DNA from: Bifidobacterium sp. ESL0800
Lineage (GTDB): Bacteria; Actinomycetota; Actinomycetes; Actinomycetales; Bifidobacteriaceae
Direction of reading: 5' to 3'
DNA length: 64,000 nt
NCBI RefSeq assembly: GCF_029395355.1
Contig: NZ_CP113913.1
Location: 1,426,001-1,490,000, forward strand
The position numbers and the translations under genes were made by a program. Below the pieces are notes generated by a model. It had not been told where the DNA came from. It was given only the letters and a program-made list of their open reading frames with translations, and ran no database searches. Shown one piece after another: positions 9,601 through 18,635 of the stretch. How positions within the stretch are numbered: position 1 is the stretch's first letter; the number at the start of each line of letters is the position of its first letter.

Positions 9601-9891
9601 AGATCGCATCGGAAGTGATCAGAAGCCTTATGCTGCAACCTTTGACACGATCGGATCCCGAACAGACAACCGCTTTCGCTCAAGACCTGCTCCTGACACG
9701 TCAGTCGGCCTTCTCCCCACAGGACCGACCGACCATCGCCGGCTTCATCGCCAGCGTCATCATCCCGCTCGAACTAGCGACCACCAACTTCAAACGCCGT
9801 CAGTTCCCAAGGAACAGAATCCATCTACGATCCAGACAAAGCAGCTGTCCACAATCGCAACGAATCCGATTTTCGCCATACCGCAATCCGT
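9601..9891. other. Gene-free stretch between hicA and the acyltransferase gene
   Basis: No convincing gene. A plus-strand frame of about 96 codons (9615-9905) contains the protein-like segment TIAGFIASVIIPLELATTNF and could be a remnant, but it has no recognisable family, no clear Shine-Dalgarno sequence and overlaps the end of the acyltransferase gene. Confidence 0.3.
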
Positions 9892-11313
9892 CTACGCCAA
9901 ATTGACCAAGCGCAACAAGGGCTGACGGACGAAACGGTCGAAGAGACAGATGATGACGACAAGCGCCAAGGCGACGACAATGGCCGTCAGGAACCACGCC
10001 ACCTCCCAGAAAGCAGAGTGTAATACAGAACCTGCGAGCGCGGCTGCGGCTACATGTTTCAGGGGGATAGCCGTGAAATACGTCTGGACGATTTCCATGA
10101 TGCTGTAACCCAACGCCTGAGCGATATAAAAGCCCAGAATCCCCGACGCCAGCGCCTCGAGTGCAGCCTTAGTCTTTCCAGCCGGAGGCGCTGCAGCGGA
10201 CCCAGCAGTTTGCATCTCGGCGGCAGATCTCACATTTCCGTTCCGTGGCAAGGAAACGCCCTCGTCATTGGTACCCTTACGGACACGCCCGCCGCAAACC
10301 GCGATCATCAACGAAGAGAGCGCCAAAAGGAACGAAATCACCGAAGTCGATTTGAACGACAGCGCCGACAGCAGGCCATAATCGTCACGCGCGACGAACA
10401 CCGCCGAAAGCACCATCGCCAGAACCGCCACACCCACGATCACCGCGAGCCAAAAACGCCTGGTCAGCCACGCCGGTTCTCGCTTTGAAGTCTTGCCCGA
10501 AACCTCGCCCGCCGCAACATTCCTGCGCGACCGCCGGATCACACTGCCCAATACCCCGGCAATGATGAAGGAGGCAAGATAGCTCACCGCACCGATCTGC
10601 TTACGCCAATTCATAGCGGAGAGCTGGCCGAAATCCCCTCGTGCGCCCAGTGCGACGTAAGCGTTCAGCACGTATAGCTCCACCAGCGCAATCCCCACCA
10701 AGCCAGCCTGCCAACGTTTCCGGCAACGCCCGGCCACCCAGCCGATGACCGGCGCGAGCGCGATGAAGAACATATACAGCCAGATGAATTCGAGGTTGTA
10801 GGTGACCCACCACATGGTTCCGGCATCGCTGACCGGCATGATCCAGCGGTTCACGGCCATGAATATCACGGCGTAGAACACTACCGCGGCAACCACTTTC
10901 AATATGCGGTGAGCGGTCGAACGAAGCTGGCCAGCCCAGTAATGAGGCTCACGCGAGCGTTCGGCGGCCTTCGGGACAAGGAAGAATCCCGAAATCATAA
11001 AGAACACATGGTTGCCCCACGCCCCCAGCAATTCGAGAACGGCCACAGCCCATACCAGCGGACGGGTCGAGGCCAGAACCGCGAGCGCCGGGATGAGTGC
11101 CCCGGAACGGCTCGCCATCGCCGCAGCCTGAGGGCCCAGAGCCACTATCTGCCCATACGTGGGCAGAAACGCGTGGAAGACGGCGATGCCGCCGATGGCC
11201 AAAAGCCGTAGCAGTTCAACAGAGAACATACGACGGCGGGACGGCGCCCGGCGGACAGAAGAACCGGCAGGAGCGGAAGGACTAGAGGATGTCGTCACAG
11301 CCAACCCGCTCAA
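9892..11313 (-). CDS. Acyltransferase 3 family membrane protein
   Basis: 473 aa from a TTG at 11313; a GTG at 11298 or the ATG at 11229 (MFSVELLRLL) are alternative starts. The opening FSVELLRLLAIGGIAVFHAF is the first helix and catalytic-His region of acyltransferase-3 proteins. About ten membrane segments follow, with a long hydrophilic loop near residues 350-385. Family members O-acylate surface polysaccharides, peptidoglycan or secondary metabolites at the membrane. The start overlaps the end of manC, so the two genes are probably co-transcribed and may act on a mannose-containing surface glycan. The substrate is unknown. Confidence 0.8.
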   Translation of the reverse strand: MSGLAVTTSSSPSAPAGSSVRRAPSRRRMFSVELLRLLAIGGIAVFHAFLPTYGQIVALGPQAAAMASRSGALIPALAVLASTRPLVWAVAVLELLGAWGNHVFFMISGFFLVPKAAERSREPHYWAGQLRSTAHRILKVVAAVVFYAVIFMAVNRWIMPVSDAGTMWWVTYNLEFIWLYMFFIALAPVIGWVAGRCRKRWQAGLVGIALVELYVLNAYVALGARGDFGQLSAMNWRKQIGAVSYLASFIIAGVLGSVIRRSRRNVAAGEVSGKTSKREPAWLTRRFWLAVIVGVAVLAMVLSAVFVARDDYGLLSALSFKSTSVISFLLALSSLMIAVCGGRVRKGTNDEGVSLPRNGNVRSAAEMQTAGSAAAPPAGKTKAALEALASGILGFYIAQALGYSIMEIVQTYFTAIPLKHVAAAALAGSVLHSAFWEVAWFLTAIVVALALVVIICLFDRFVRQPLLRLVNLA

Positions 11314-12673
11314 GATAGGCGACCAGATCCTTGACCTCCTGGCTACGGGCGCGCGGCGCGACGAGCAGCGCGTCGGGGGTGTCGGCGATGACCATATCGT
11401 TGACGCCGAGCAGCGCGATGGTGCGTTCGGTCAGCGGCATCACCACGTCGCCGGCGCTGTCGAGGCTGACGACCTTGTCACCGTCGCCCAGGATCTTGAT
11501 GTTGCGGGTGCCGGTACTGGGCAGAAGCGCCGCCACGGAATTGAAGTCGCCGATGTCGTCCCAGCCGAAGTCGCCTGGAACCATCGCCACGCCGCCGGCC
11601 ACGCTCAACGGCTCGGCCACCGCGTAATCGAACGCGATTTTCTCGATGCCCGGCCAGTAGGTCGCCATCGCCTCATCGATGGCATCGTTGTCGATAGCGG
11701 CCTCATTGCCGGCATCAGCGTCGTTACCGCCGTCGACGTCAGCGGCACCACCGGAATCGTCGTCATTGTCGTCATCGCCGCCAATAGCTCCAATCACATC
11801 CGCATGATCTCCGTCTTCGCCGTTATCACCATTTCCGGTCTCGATTGCCGTACGCTTCGCCGCAGCGATTTCGGCCTCGGAGGCGGCCTCATCACTATCA
11901 GCATCGCTATCGACGGCCATATAGGCATCGGCGATATGCGAAATCGCGTCATACATATCGGGCTTATATTCGCGCAAATGCTCAAGCAACACGTCGGCAC
12001 GCATCACGAACATGCCGGCGTTCCAGCGATATTCACCGGTGGAAAGGTAGGCCTGAGCCGTGGCCGAATCCGGTTTCTCGACAAAACGCTCCACCAGACG
12101 CGCGCTTGGCGCCTCGGGAATTTCACCGGCCAGCGACCGGCCTTGATGGATATAGCCGAACGCCGTCGACGGCCGCGAGGCGGCAATGCCGATCGTGGTC
12201 ACATACCCGGCACGCGCAGCCGCCACGGCCTGCCGCACCGCCTCGGCGAACGCCTCCTTGCCTCGAATGACATGATCGGCCGCGAACGACCCGACGACGA
12301 TCTTCTCTCCATGCCGCCTAGCCAGAATAGCCGTGGCCAGCGCGATAGCCGCCGTCGAATCCCGCGGCACCGGCTCGGCAAAAACGTTGGATTCCTTGAG
12401 CTCCGGCAGCTGCGCCTCGACCGCGGCGACGTGCCTCCAGCCCGTGCTCACCACGATGCGGTCGGAGCCGGCAAGCCGCGCGAGCCGGTCGAACGTGGAC
12501 TGAATGAGCGTGCGTCCGCTGCCCATCAAATCGTAAAGGAACTTCGGCCTGGCCCCTCGGCTCAGCGGCCAAAGACGCGAGCCGGTGCCCCCGGCCGGGA
12601 TGATGGCGTAAAAATCTTCAAAACCTTTGCTTGGCGTCGATACCGCCGGCTTTTCATTTTCCAAGTTGCCCAT
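11282..12673 (-). CDS. manC: Mannose-1-phosphate guanylyltransferase with acidic insertion
   Basis: 463 aa. It makes GDP-mannose from mannose 1-phosphate and GTP. The nucleotide-binding motif IIPAGGTGSRLWPLSR is at residues 24-39, with EKPDSATAQAYL near 199-210 and WNAGMFVMRADVL near 217-229. Residues about 254-333 are an Asp/Ala/Glu-rich low-complexity insertion that separates this core from the DYAVAEP and GDFGWDDIGDF motifs. The monofunctional family is about 350-380 aa, so the excess length is this insertion. It overlaps the acyltransferase gene downstream. The catalytic motifs look intact, so the enzyme is probably active. Confidence 0.9.
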   Translation of the reverse strand: MGNLENEKPAVSTPSKGFEDFYAIIPAGGTGSRLWPLSRGARPKFLYDLMGSGRTLIQSTFDRLARLAGSDRIVVSTGWRHVAAVEAQLPELKESNVFAEPVPRDSTAAIALATAILARRHGEKIVVGSFAADHVIRGKEAFAEAVRQAVAAARAGYVTTIGIAASRPSTAFGYIHQGRSLAGEIPEAPSARLVERFVEKPDSATAQAYLSTGEYRWNAGMFVMRADVLLEHLREYKPDMYDAISHIADAYMAVDSDADSDEAASEAEIAAAKRTAIETGNGDNGEDGDHADVIGAIGGDDDNDDDSGGAADVDGGNDADAGNEAAIDNDAIDEAMATYWPGIEKIAFDYAVAEPLSVAGGVAMVPGDFGWDDIGDFNSVAALLPSTGTRNIKILGDGDKVVSLDSAGDVVMPLTERTIALLGVNDMVIADTPDALLVAPRARSQEVKDLVAYLERVGCDDIL

Positions 12674-12974
12674 CCCTTTTCGCGCGATTCCCAGCCTGCC
12701 TGCTCCTTATATCTTCTTATATATTGTCGCGCGGGCCTTTGTCATTGCCGGCTTCGCTCATGTCTTTCAACGTCACATCGCCCTGATTCCCCGCAATTCC
12801 ATAGTTTCCACGGCCAAATTCCCTCGCAATTTCACGATTGCATGGTAAAAACAAGCCCTAAAAACCAAGTCAGCCCAACGAGACACGGCCGAACGCGACG
12901 CTTGTGGACAAAATACACAGTACCCGGTATTATTATTGTTTTGTGCGCGAGTGGTGCATACCGCTCGGGCAATT
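12674..12974. other. Intergenic region between manC and tRNA-Thr
   Basis: No open frame with coding character. The region must contain the promoters for manC (minus) and tRNA-Thr (plus). A TATTATTATTGTTTTG stretch near 12929-12944 is the most A/T-rich part and could hold the tRNA promoter. Nothing else is recognised. Confidence 0.3.
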
Positions 12975-13047
12975 GCCGCTTTAGCTCAGTTGGTAGAGCG
13001 TCTCACTCGTAATGAGAAGGTCGACAGTTCGATTCTGTCAAGCGGCT
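12975..13047 (+). tRNA. tRNA-Thr (anticodon CGT)
   Basis: A 73-nt cloverleaf: acceptor stem GCCGCTT/AAGCGGC, D-arm GCTC-AGTTGGTA-GAGC, anticodon arm TCTCA-CTCGTAA-TGAGA giving anticodon CGT, and T-arm GACAG-TTCGATT-CTGTC. The discriminator base is T. CCA is not encoded. Confidence 0.95.
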
Positions 13048-13156
13048 CTCTTTTTCGCTTCGTTTCTTGGCAGTATCATCTTATTCATTTACGCCTCATT
13101 GCGATGTTGCCGATGAATTTCAACGATATTTTTGCGCCGTCATCACCCAAAACCCA

Positions 13157-13198
13157 TGAGAAAAGCACCGAATCATCCGCGGACCAGTGCTTTTCTCA
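13157..13198 (-). terminator. Hairpin downstream of the MFS gene
   Basis: A perfect 12-bp inverted repeat (TGAGAAAAGCAC at 13157-13168 and GTGCTTTTCTCA at 13187-13198), 13 bp past the MFS stop. On the minus strand it is followed by TGGGTTTTGGG, a weak U-tract, so termination is plausible but not certain. Confidence 0.5.
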
Positions 13199-13210
13199 CA
13201 GATTTTACGC

Positions 13211-14782
13211 TCACTTGCTCGCTGTGGCGATGGCCTTACGCTCGGTGTCGGCGTTCGGCAGGAAGAACGAGGCGGCGAGGCCGATGAGCGCGAAGACGAC
13301 CATGAGGATGAAGCCCCAGTTGTAGCCGATGGCTTGGGCTGCGGCCTTGCCGGCAGAGGCCTGAGACGTCGCGGCAAGCGAGATGACCAGCATCGCGAGC
13401 GCCGTACCGAGCGACCCGCCGACCTGACGCACCGTGGACGAGGCGGCATTGGCATGGGCGGTGAGGCGGGCGGCGCTCAGGTTGATGCCGGCGGTGAACG
13501 TGGTCATCATCGTGCATGAAATGCCGACCATGCGCAGCGCATAGCACAGGCCGATAAGCCACAGGCTGGTTTTCGCGCTGAACCAGAGCATCGGCACCGA
13601 ACCGAGCAAGAGCATCAGGAAGCCGAAAAGCGAGAGCTTCTTGATGCCGAGCTTGTCGTACAGCGTGCCGGAAATCGGGTTGCAGACCACCATCACCAAG
13701 GCGCCGGGCATCATCACCAAGCCGCTCGTGAGCGCCGATTCGCCGCGTGTGGTCTGCAGGTAGAGCGGCAGCACCAGTTCGACGCCGACCATGGCGATGT
13801 TCGAGATGGTGCTCAAGAGCGTGCACAGGTTGAAGCGGGCGTTGCCGAAGACGTGGAGGTCGAGCAGCGGCGTGGAAAGCCTGAACTGGCGGACGCAGAA
13901 GAGCGTCATGATAATCACGCCGACGACGAACAGCACCGCAAGCAGCAACGTGATGCGCCCGGTGTTGCCGACCTCGGAAAGCGCATAAAGAATAAGGCCA
14001 AAGCCGAAGATGGACTCTGCGAAGGAGATGACGTCGGTGGTGCTGTGGTGCGGCGAGGTGACGTTACGTACCAGCGGGACGGCGAGAATCGCGGTGACGG
14101 CGCTGGCGAGCGCGAGGATGACGAACAGCGTTTTCCAACCCGAGACCTTGAGAATCAGGCCGGAAATCGTGGGGCCGACCGCCGGGCCGAAACCGATGAC
14201 CAGGCCGGTGATGCCCATGGCCATGCCGCGTTTTTCGGGCGGGAACATCATGAGGATGACGTTCTGGATGAACGGCATGAGTCCGCCGGCGGCAATCGCC
14301 TCGATAATGCGGCCCGCGAGCAGCACCCAGAAGTTCGGCGCGAAAATGCAGATCACCGAGCCGACAAGGAAAACGGCCATCAAGGTCACGAACGTGGTGC
14401 GCAGGTTGAAGGACTCGAACACCCACGCCGACATCGGAATCATCAGCCCGACCACCAGCAGGTAGGCGGTCGTCAGCCATTGCGCCGTGGCCTGGCCGAC
14501 GGCGAACGCGCCCATAATCGTCGGCAGCGCGTTGTTCAGAAACGTCTCGGCCATCAACGCCGTGAACGACCCCAGCAGCAGCACCGCCATCATCAGCCCG
14601 CGCTGACGCGGAGTAATCGACGCTACGGTGCCTTCACTCCCAGCTGACTTCGGCTGTGCAGATCGCACGTTGCTCTCCCGCCCCGATTCGGATGGTATGG
14701 ATTGCTCAGATACCGGCCGCGCACCCAAAGCGTTGCGCTCCCCGTCTTTGCGCTTTTGCGATTGTTGATTTGTCATTGCCAA
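13211..14782 (-). CDS. MFS multidrug efflux transporter (DHA2 type)
   Basis: 523 aa. A hydrophilic N-terminus (about 55 residues) precedes about 14 membrane segments, as in EmrB/QacA-type proton-coupled drug exporters. Motif A-like and motif C-like glycine patterns appear around GMAMGITGLVIGFGPAVGPT, the classic DHA2 signature in helix 5. It follows a MarR-family regulator gene on the same strand (70 bp gap), an arrangement that usually means substrate-inducible efflux. The substrate cannot be deduced. A second DHA2 protein lies at 52649-54145. Confidence 0.88.
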   Translation of the reverse strand: MAMTNQQSQKRKDGERNALGARPVSEQSIPSESGRESNVRSAQPKSAGSEGTVASITPRQRGLMMAVLLLGSFTALMAETFLNNALPTIMGAFAVGQATAQWLTTAYLLVVGLMIPMSAWVFESFNLRTTFVTLMAVFLVGSVICIFAPNFWVLLAGRIIEAIAAGGLMPFIQNVILMMFPPEKRGMAMGITGLVIGFGPAVGPTISGLILKVSGWKTLFVILALASAVTAILAVPLVRNVTSPHHSTTDVISFAESIFGFGLILYALSEVGNTGRITLLLAVLFVVGVIIMTLFCVRQFRLSTPLLDLHVFGNARFNLCTLLSTISNIAMVGVELVLPLYLQTTRGESALTSGLVMMPGALVMVVCNPISGTLYDKLGIKKLSLFGFLMLLLGSVPMLWFSAKTSLWLIGLCYALRMVGISCTMMTTFTAGINLSAARLTAHANAASSTVRQVGGSLGTALAMLVISLAATSQASAGKAAAQAIGYNWGFILMVVFALIGLAASFFLPNADTERKAIATASK

Positions 14783-14851
14783 CCTTTCCTAATTTATAGC
14801 AAGCTACAGTTTTGATATATAAAGATACCTTTTTAACGAGTACCATCACAC

Positions 14852-15331
14852 TTATTCCGCAAAATTCGCGACGACTCGTTTGAGAGCGCCGACCAACCTC
14901 TTCTGCTCGGCCTGCGACAAACCGTCGGTAATACGCGCGTTGATCTGCCCCATCACGGCGTGGATATCGTCAATATGAGCGTCCATCAGCCGCTGCCCCG
15001 CGGCAGTGAGCTCGAGCAGAATCTGCCGGCGGTCGCTTTCCAGCTGCGAAGTCTCGATAAGCCCGGCACTCTCGAGCCGTTTGACGATACCCCGAATCGT
15101 GGGATGGCTCAGCACGAAGCGGTCGGCGATCTCACGCTGGGTGACGCAGCGCCCGCGAGCGTCGTGCAGATAGACCATCAGGGTGATCTGCGGCCCGGTG
15201 AGGCTGTATCCCTCGAACATCGAAGCGACACGGTTGTTGAGTTCCTTTTCGATCAGGGTATTCGCCACCTTGATCAGCGGGCCCAAGCCATCGACACCGG
15301 CTGCCTCAACACCCGTATTTTCCATATCCAT
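14852..15331 (-). CDS. MarR family transcriptional regulator
   Basis: 159 aa winged-helix protein. TQREIADRFVLSHPTIRGIV is the recognition helix region (about residues 75-95), followed by the wing SAGLIETSQLESDRRQILLEL with the DxR motif. It is probably a dimer that represses its own operon and the downstream MFS exporter gene. The intergenic A/T-rich stretch 14783-14851 (TTGATATATAAAGATACC) could hold its operator. The divergent partner is the butanediol dehydrogenase gene, which may also be under its control. Confidence 0.88.
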   Translation of the reverse strand: MDMENTGVEAAGVDGLGPLIKVANTLIEKELNNRVASMFEGYSLTGPQITLMVYLHDARGRCVTQREIADRFVLSHPTIRGIVKRLESAGLIETSQLESDRRQILLELTAAGQRLMDAHIDDIHAVMGQINARITDGLSQAEQKRLVGALKRVVANFAE

Positions 15332-15571
15332 AGCCTGCTACACTAATCCCCTCTCATGACTTACCGCAAACCTTCCAATTATGGCAGAGCCTTTTGCATT
15401 GAGGTCACTAAAACTATATTTGGTCAAATCTATGAACATTAATCATTTTGCCGCATAGCCATTGTTATCAATGTGAGGAATCAATCATTTTTAATTACTA
15501 TTTTCCGATATTCACAGCCGATTCGCACATATAATGATAGAACGTTTTAAGTTATTGCAAGGAGGCAAAAT

Positions 15572-16636
15572 ATGAAAGCTGTTCGTTATTACGGTAAGGA
15601 ACACGTCCAGATCGACGACATTCCGGAACCACAACTCAAGCCAGGAACCATCAAGATCCACCCCGCTTTCACCGGGCTGTGCGGCTCCGACCTGCATCTC
15701 TACTATGACGGCGAGCAGAACGGCGGCAACTCGGCCACCGAGCCGCACCCGCTTTCCGGCGAGACACTGCCGGTCGTCTTCGGCCACGAATTCTCCGGCA
15801 CCGTCGAGGCCATCGCCGATGACGTCGACACCGATCTGAAGGTCGGCGACCGCGTGGTCGTGGAACCGGTCATGGTCTGCGGCGAATGCGACGCCTGCAA
15901 AACCGGCAACTACAACGTCTGCGAGAAGCTGGGCTTCATTGGCATCAACGGCGGTGGCGGCGGCATGAGCGAACATATCGTCGTCGAGGCCAAGCGTGTC
16001 TTCCCCGTCGGCGACATGCCGCTCGACCAGGCCGCGCTCATCGAGCCGCTTTCGGTGGCCTACCACGCCGTTCGTCGCACCGACGTCAAGGCGGGAGACA
16101 CCGTAGTGGTCGGAGGCGCAGGCCCCATCGGTCTGCTCGTCGGCACCGTGCTCAAGGCCAAGGGCGCCAAGGTCATCATCTCCGAGCTTTCCGAAGCCCG
16201 CAAGAACAAGGCCTTGGAATCCGGAGCCGCAGACATCGTCGTCGACCCGAGCAAGGAAGACCTCAACGAACGTGTGCGCAAGGAAACCAACGGCAAGGGC
16301 GCGGATATCGCCTTCGATTGCGCGGGCGTCGGCGTCGTGGTCCACCAGCTGCTGTCGTGCCTCAAGCAGGAAGGCAAGCTGGAAATCGTCGCGGTGCACG
16401 TCAAGCCGCTCGAAATCAACGTCACCAACGAGCTGACCTTCGCCGAACGCGACATCCAGGCATCGCTCGGCTACGCCAACGACCACGCGAAGGTCATCGA
16501 GATGGTGCGCGAGAAGGGCATCGACCTCTCGCCGTTCATCACCGACAAGATCAAGGCGGAGGACATCGTCAAGGACGGCTTCGAGAAGCTGCGCCACGAC
16601 GGCGAGCACCACGTCAAGATCCTCGTCCAGCTCTGA
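15572..16636 (+). CDS. Zinc-dependent (R,R)-butanediol dehydrogenase-like alcohol dehydrogenase
   Basis: 354 aa medium-chain dehydrogenase. Catalytic zinc ligands are in GLCGSDLH (Cys near residue 38) and FGHEFSG. The structural-zinc loop has four cysteines (CGECDACKTGNYNVC). The NAD-binding Rossmann motif is VVVGGAGPIGLL. The sequence is closest in pattern to 2,3-butanediol/acetoin reductases, although other vicinal diols or hydroxyketones are possible. The Shine-Dalgarno sequence AAGGAGG is ideal. A TATAAT -10 is visible at 15530-15535 without an obvious -35 box, suggesting regulated expression. Terminator at 16704-16731. Confidence 0.85.
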   Translation: MKAVRYYGKEHVQIDDIPEPQLKPGTIKIHPAFTGLCGSDLHLYYDGEQNGGNSATEPHPLSGETLPVVFGHEFSGTVEAIADDVDTDLKVGDRVVVEPVMVCGECDACKTGNYNVCEKLGFIGINGGGGGMSEHIVVEAKRVFPVGDMPLDQAALIEPLSVAYHAVRRTDVKAGDTVVVGGAGPIGLLVGTVLKAKGAKVIISELSEARKNKALESGAADIVVDPSKEDLNERVRKETNGKGADIAFDCAGVGVVVHQLLSCLKQEGKLEIVAVHVKPLEINVTNELTFAERDIQASLGYANDHAKVIEMVREKGIDLSPFITDKIKAEDIVKDGFEKLRHDGEHHVKILVQL

Positions 16637-16703
16637 GGAGCTCTGCAACCCTAAAGAGCCAATAGCCTTCTCGGTCTTATTCCGAGATCACATTGCCAAC
16701 AAT

Positions 16704-16731
16704 CGGGCCGTCGCCTTTTGGTAGCGGCCCG
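16704..16731 (+). terminator. Terminator of the butanediol dehydrogenase gene
   Basis: CGGGCCG (16704-16710) pairs with CGGCCCG (16725-16731), followed by TTTCC. It is a GC-rich hairpin about 70 bp after the stop codon. Confidence 0.6.
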
Positions 16732-16787
16732 TTTCCATGCGCTTTCTCCACCGAACCTTCAGTTTAGCTTGGGCCAAACAGGTGGCT

Positions 16788-16850
16788 CGTTTCAGACGAA
16801 CGGCTTGATCTCAAAGACTCGTTTCAGACGAATCGTCGGTTTCAGACGAA
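16788..16850. repeat. Three copies of a (C/G)GTTTCAGACGAA repeat
   Basis: Thirteen-base copies at 16788-16800, 16820-16832 and 16838-16850, just past the flavodoxin stop codon. The second and third are separated by a 5-nt spacer. Function unknown; too short to be a CRISPR array. Confidence 0.55.
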
Positions 16851-16867
16851 CGATTCGTTTCGCCGGC

Positions 16868-17344
16868 TTACAGGCCGAGCTCCTTGACCCATTGAGCCAA
16901 GGTATCCTCGCTGTCGTCGGAGGTGAAGCGACGACCCGTCTTCCATGTCGCCTTGGGCGCGCAAACGTGCAGATGCTCGCCGTTCGCACCGTCCAGGCTG
17001 CCGCCGGAGGTGGCGAAGGTGACGATGGTCTTGCCGGAGAAGTCCTGGCTTTCGAGGAACGTACGCACGATCTGCGGCGCGACGCCGTACCAAAGCGGAT
17101 AGCCGACGAACACCACGTCATAGGCACTGACGTCAATGGAGGACGCCATCTTCGGGCGCGCATCGACGACATGCTCCACGTTCGCCCGGCATTTCTCGTC
17201 ATCGGCCTTGAGATCGGAGGCGATATACGGCATCGACGGCTTGATCTCCTCGATATCGGCGTTGGCGGCACCAGCCAGTTTTTGCGCCACGGCGCGAGTG
17301 TTGCCGGACACGGAAAAATACGTTACCAATGTTTTGTCAGCCAT
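16868..17344 (-). CDS. Flavodoxin family protein
   Basis: 158 aa from the ATG at 17344, which follows AGGAAGGGAAC. A longer in-frame extension upstream has no support. The FMN phosphate-binding loop FSVSGNTRAVAQ lies at residues 10-21. DVVFVGYPLWYGVAP (about 73-87) and TFATSGGS (about 106-113) are the other two flavin-binding loops. It is a small cytoplasmic electron carrier or NAD(P)H:quinone-type flavoprotein. Monocistronic, with a cluster of short repeats downstream. Confidence 0.88.
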   Translation of the reverse strand: MADKTLVTYFSVSGNTRAVAQKLAGAANADIEEIKPSMPYIASDLKADDEKCRANVEHVVDARPKMASSIDVSAYDVVFVGYPLWYGVAPQIVRTFLESQDFSGKTIVTFATSGGSLDGANGEHLHVCAPKATWKTGRRFTSDDSEDTLAQWVKELGL

Positions 17345-17699
17345 GAAGTTCCCTTCCTCCTGATAATCATTGACTTTTCTGAACTCAATGACATCAAGAC
17401 ACAGTGTAAGCCGGGCCCACCCAAAAGTGACATATCTCACAAGCTTCATCGTTTCTTATTACATTGGACATCAACAAATATCGAGACGTTGGTTGCCGGT
17501 TATACGGATCTGCAGAAATTCTGCGACCTCAATGGCTATACGATCACACCGATTGAGCTCTGAGGCAGGACGGTTCTCTTCAACCCGAAATCTCGTGTCG
17601 GCCAACGAAAGCCGAAGTCATTCGAACTGACAAGGAGTATTCAAGAACCCGATAACTTCAATGCACCCCGACATGTTATCTTGATTCCCGTTCTCAAGG
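17345..17699. other. Intergenic region with a possible gene remnant
   Basis: The first part must hold the flavodoxin promoter. Plus-strand codons ending at 17563 read TLVAGYTDLQKFCDLNGYTI with a stop shortly after. This looks like the end of a real protein, but nothing upstream continues it. I do not recognise the family; a decayed gene is one explanation, chance is another. Confidence 0.25.
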
Positions 17700-17781
17700 T
17701 GCGCGCAAAGGGACTCGAACCCTCACGACTTGCGTCACAGGAACCTAAATCCTGCGCGTCTACCAATTCCGCCATGCGCGC
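17700..17781 (-). tRNA. tRNA-Leu (anticodon TAG)
   Basis: Minus-strand cloverleaf with a long variable arm. Acceptor stem GCGCGCA/TGCGCGC, anticodon arm CAGGA-TTTAGGT-TCCTG giving anticodon TAG, and T-arm AGGG-TTCGAGT-CCCT. The discriminator is A. CCA is not encoded. Confidence 0.93.
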
Positions 17782-17884
17782 GTAACGACACCAATCTAGC
17801 AGACGTCCCACACAAGCTCGCAGCCCAAACGCCACCAACAGCCGGCACGACTTCCGCTCATTCGCCGGCCATTATTCCCAGGCC

Positions 17885-17991
17885 GCGGAGATAATCACAA
17901 AAAAGTGGCGATAATCGTGATTATCTCCGCACCAGAACATCATTTGCAACGATAATCACAGAAACGAGGCGATTTTTGTGATTATCTCCGC
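17885..17991. repeat. GATAATCAC/GTGATTATC hairpin repeats, two units
   Basis: Unit 1: GCGGAGATAATCAC (17885-17898) faces GTGATTATCTCCGC (17917-17930), a 14-bp perfect stem. Unit 2: CGATAATCACAG (from 17950) faces TGTGATTATCTCCGCA (to 17991). The same motif recurs three times at 33920-34056. Confidence 0.75.
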
Positions 17992-18047
17992 ACCCTTCAC
18001 TTGTCACTCATATCGGCTGGCATTGGCGCGTCACTAAAGCCAGACCA

Positions 18048-18635
18048 TCACACCTCGCGCGCCATCAGGTAGTCGGTCTGCTTGTCATCGCCCTGCCAGA
18101 ACGCGTGCTGACCGACGCGCACGAAGCCTTTGCCGGTATAGAAGCGTTTCGCGGGCTCGTTGTGTTCCCACACGCCGAGCCACACCTTGTCGAGGTCGCG
18201 TTCACGAGCCGTTTGCAGCGCCAGGTTCATCAGCCGGGTGCCGAGTCCGCAGCCTTTGAACGCCTTTCGGATGTAAAGCCGTTGGAGCTCCATCGCGCCA
18301 GGCCCCATATCCTCAAGCTGCGCCGAGCCAAAATTCAGCTTCATATAGCCTGCGGGCGTTCCGTTTTGCGCTCCAGAAGACAGTAAAATGACGAAAAACA
18401 TCGAATCGGGATTGGCCAGTTCATCGCGCAGCACGGGCACGGCGTAAGACTCTTCGAGGAATTTACGCATATCGGCGTCCGAGCTCGTGCCGTCAAAGGT
18501 ATCGAAGTACGTTTCGACGCTCAGTTTGTGCAGCATCTGGGCATCGCTAACACCACATTTCCTGATAACTCCCGCAACCTTTGAGTCCGGATTTACCGTA
18601 TTCATCGGATTCGCAGCATTCGTCTGATTGGCCAT
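18048..18635 (-). CDS. GNAT family N-acetyltransferase
   Basis: 195 aa. The acetyl-CoA-binding signature is RKAFKGCGLGTRLMNLAL (about residues 122-139). It is preceded by the beta-strand GYMKLNFG and followed by VWLGVWEHNEPAKRFYTGKG, the usual motif B of GNAT enzymes. It transfers an acetyl group from acetyl-CoA to an unknown amine. The first 20 residues are low-complexity Asn/Thr, so the true start may be one of the internal Met codons. Monocistronic. Confidence 0.87.
   Translation of the reverse strand: MANQTNAANPMNTVNPDSKVAGVIRKCGVSDAQMLHKLSVETYFDTFDGTSSDADMRKFLEESYAVPVLRDELANPDSMFFVILLSSGAQNGTPAGYMKLNFGSAQLEDMGPGAMELQRLYIRKAFKGCGLGTRLMNLALQTARERDLDKVWLGVWEHNEPAKRFYTGKGFVRVGQHAFWQGDDKQTDYLMAREV

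Noticed and set aside
9566-9925. A 119-codon plus-strand frame opposite the hicA promoter
   Set aside because: It starts inside the operator palindrome and has no family signature; a second frame in the same stretch is equally open.
11159-13012. A 617-codon plus-strand frame opposite manC
   Set aside because: It runs across the manC coding region and the tRNA-Thr gene and shows no domain.
15512-16648. A 378-codon minus-strand frame opposite the butanediol dehydrogenase
   Set aside because: Shadow frame; the plus-strand enzyme has zinc and NAD motifs and an ideal Shine-Dalgarno.
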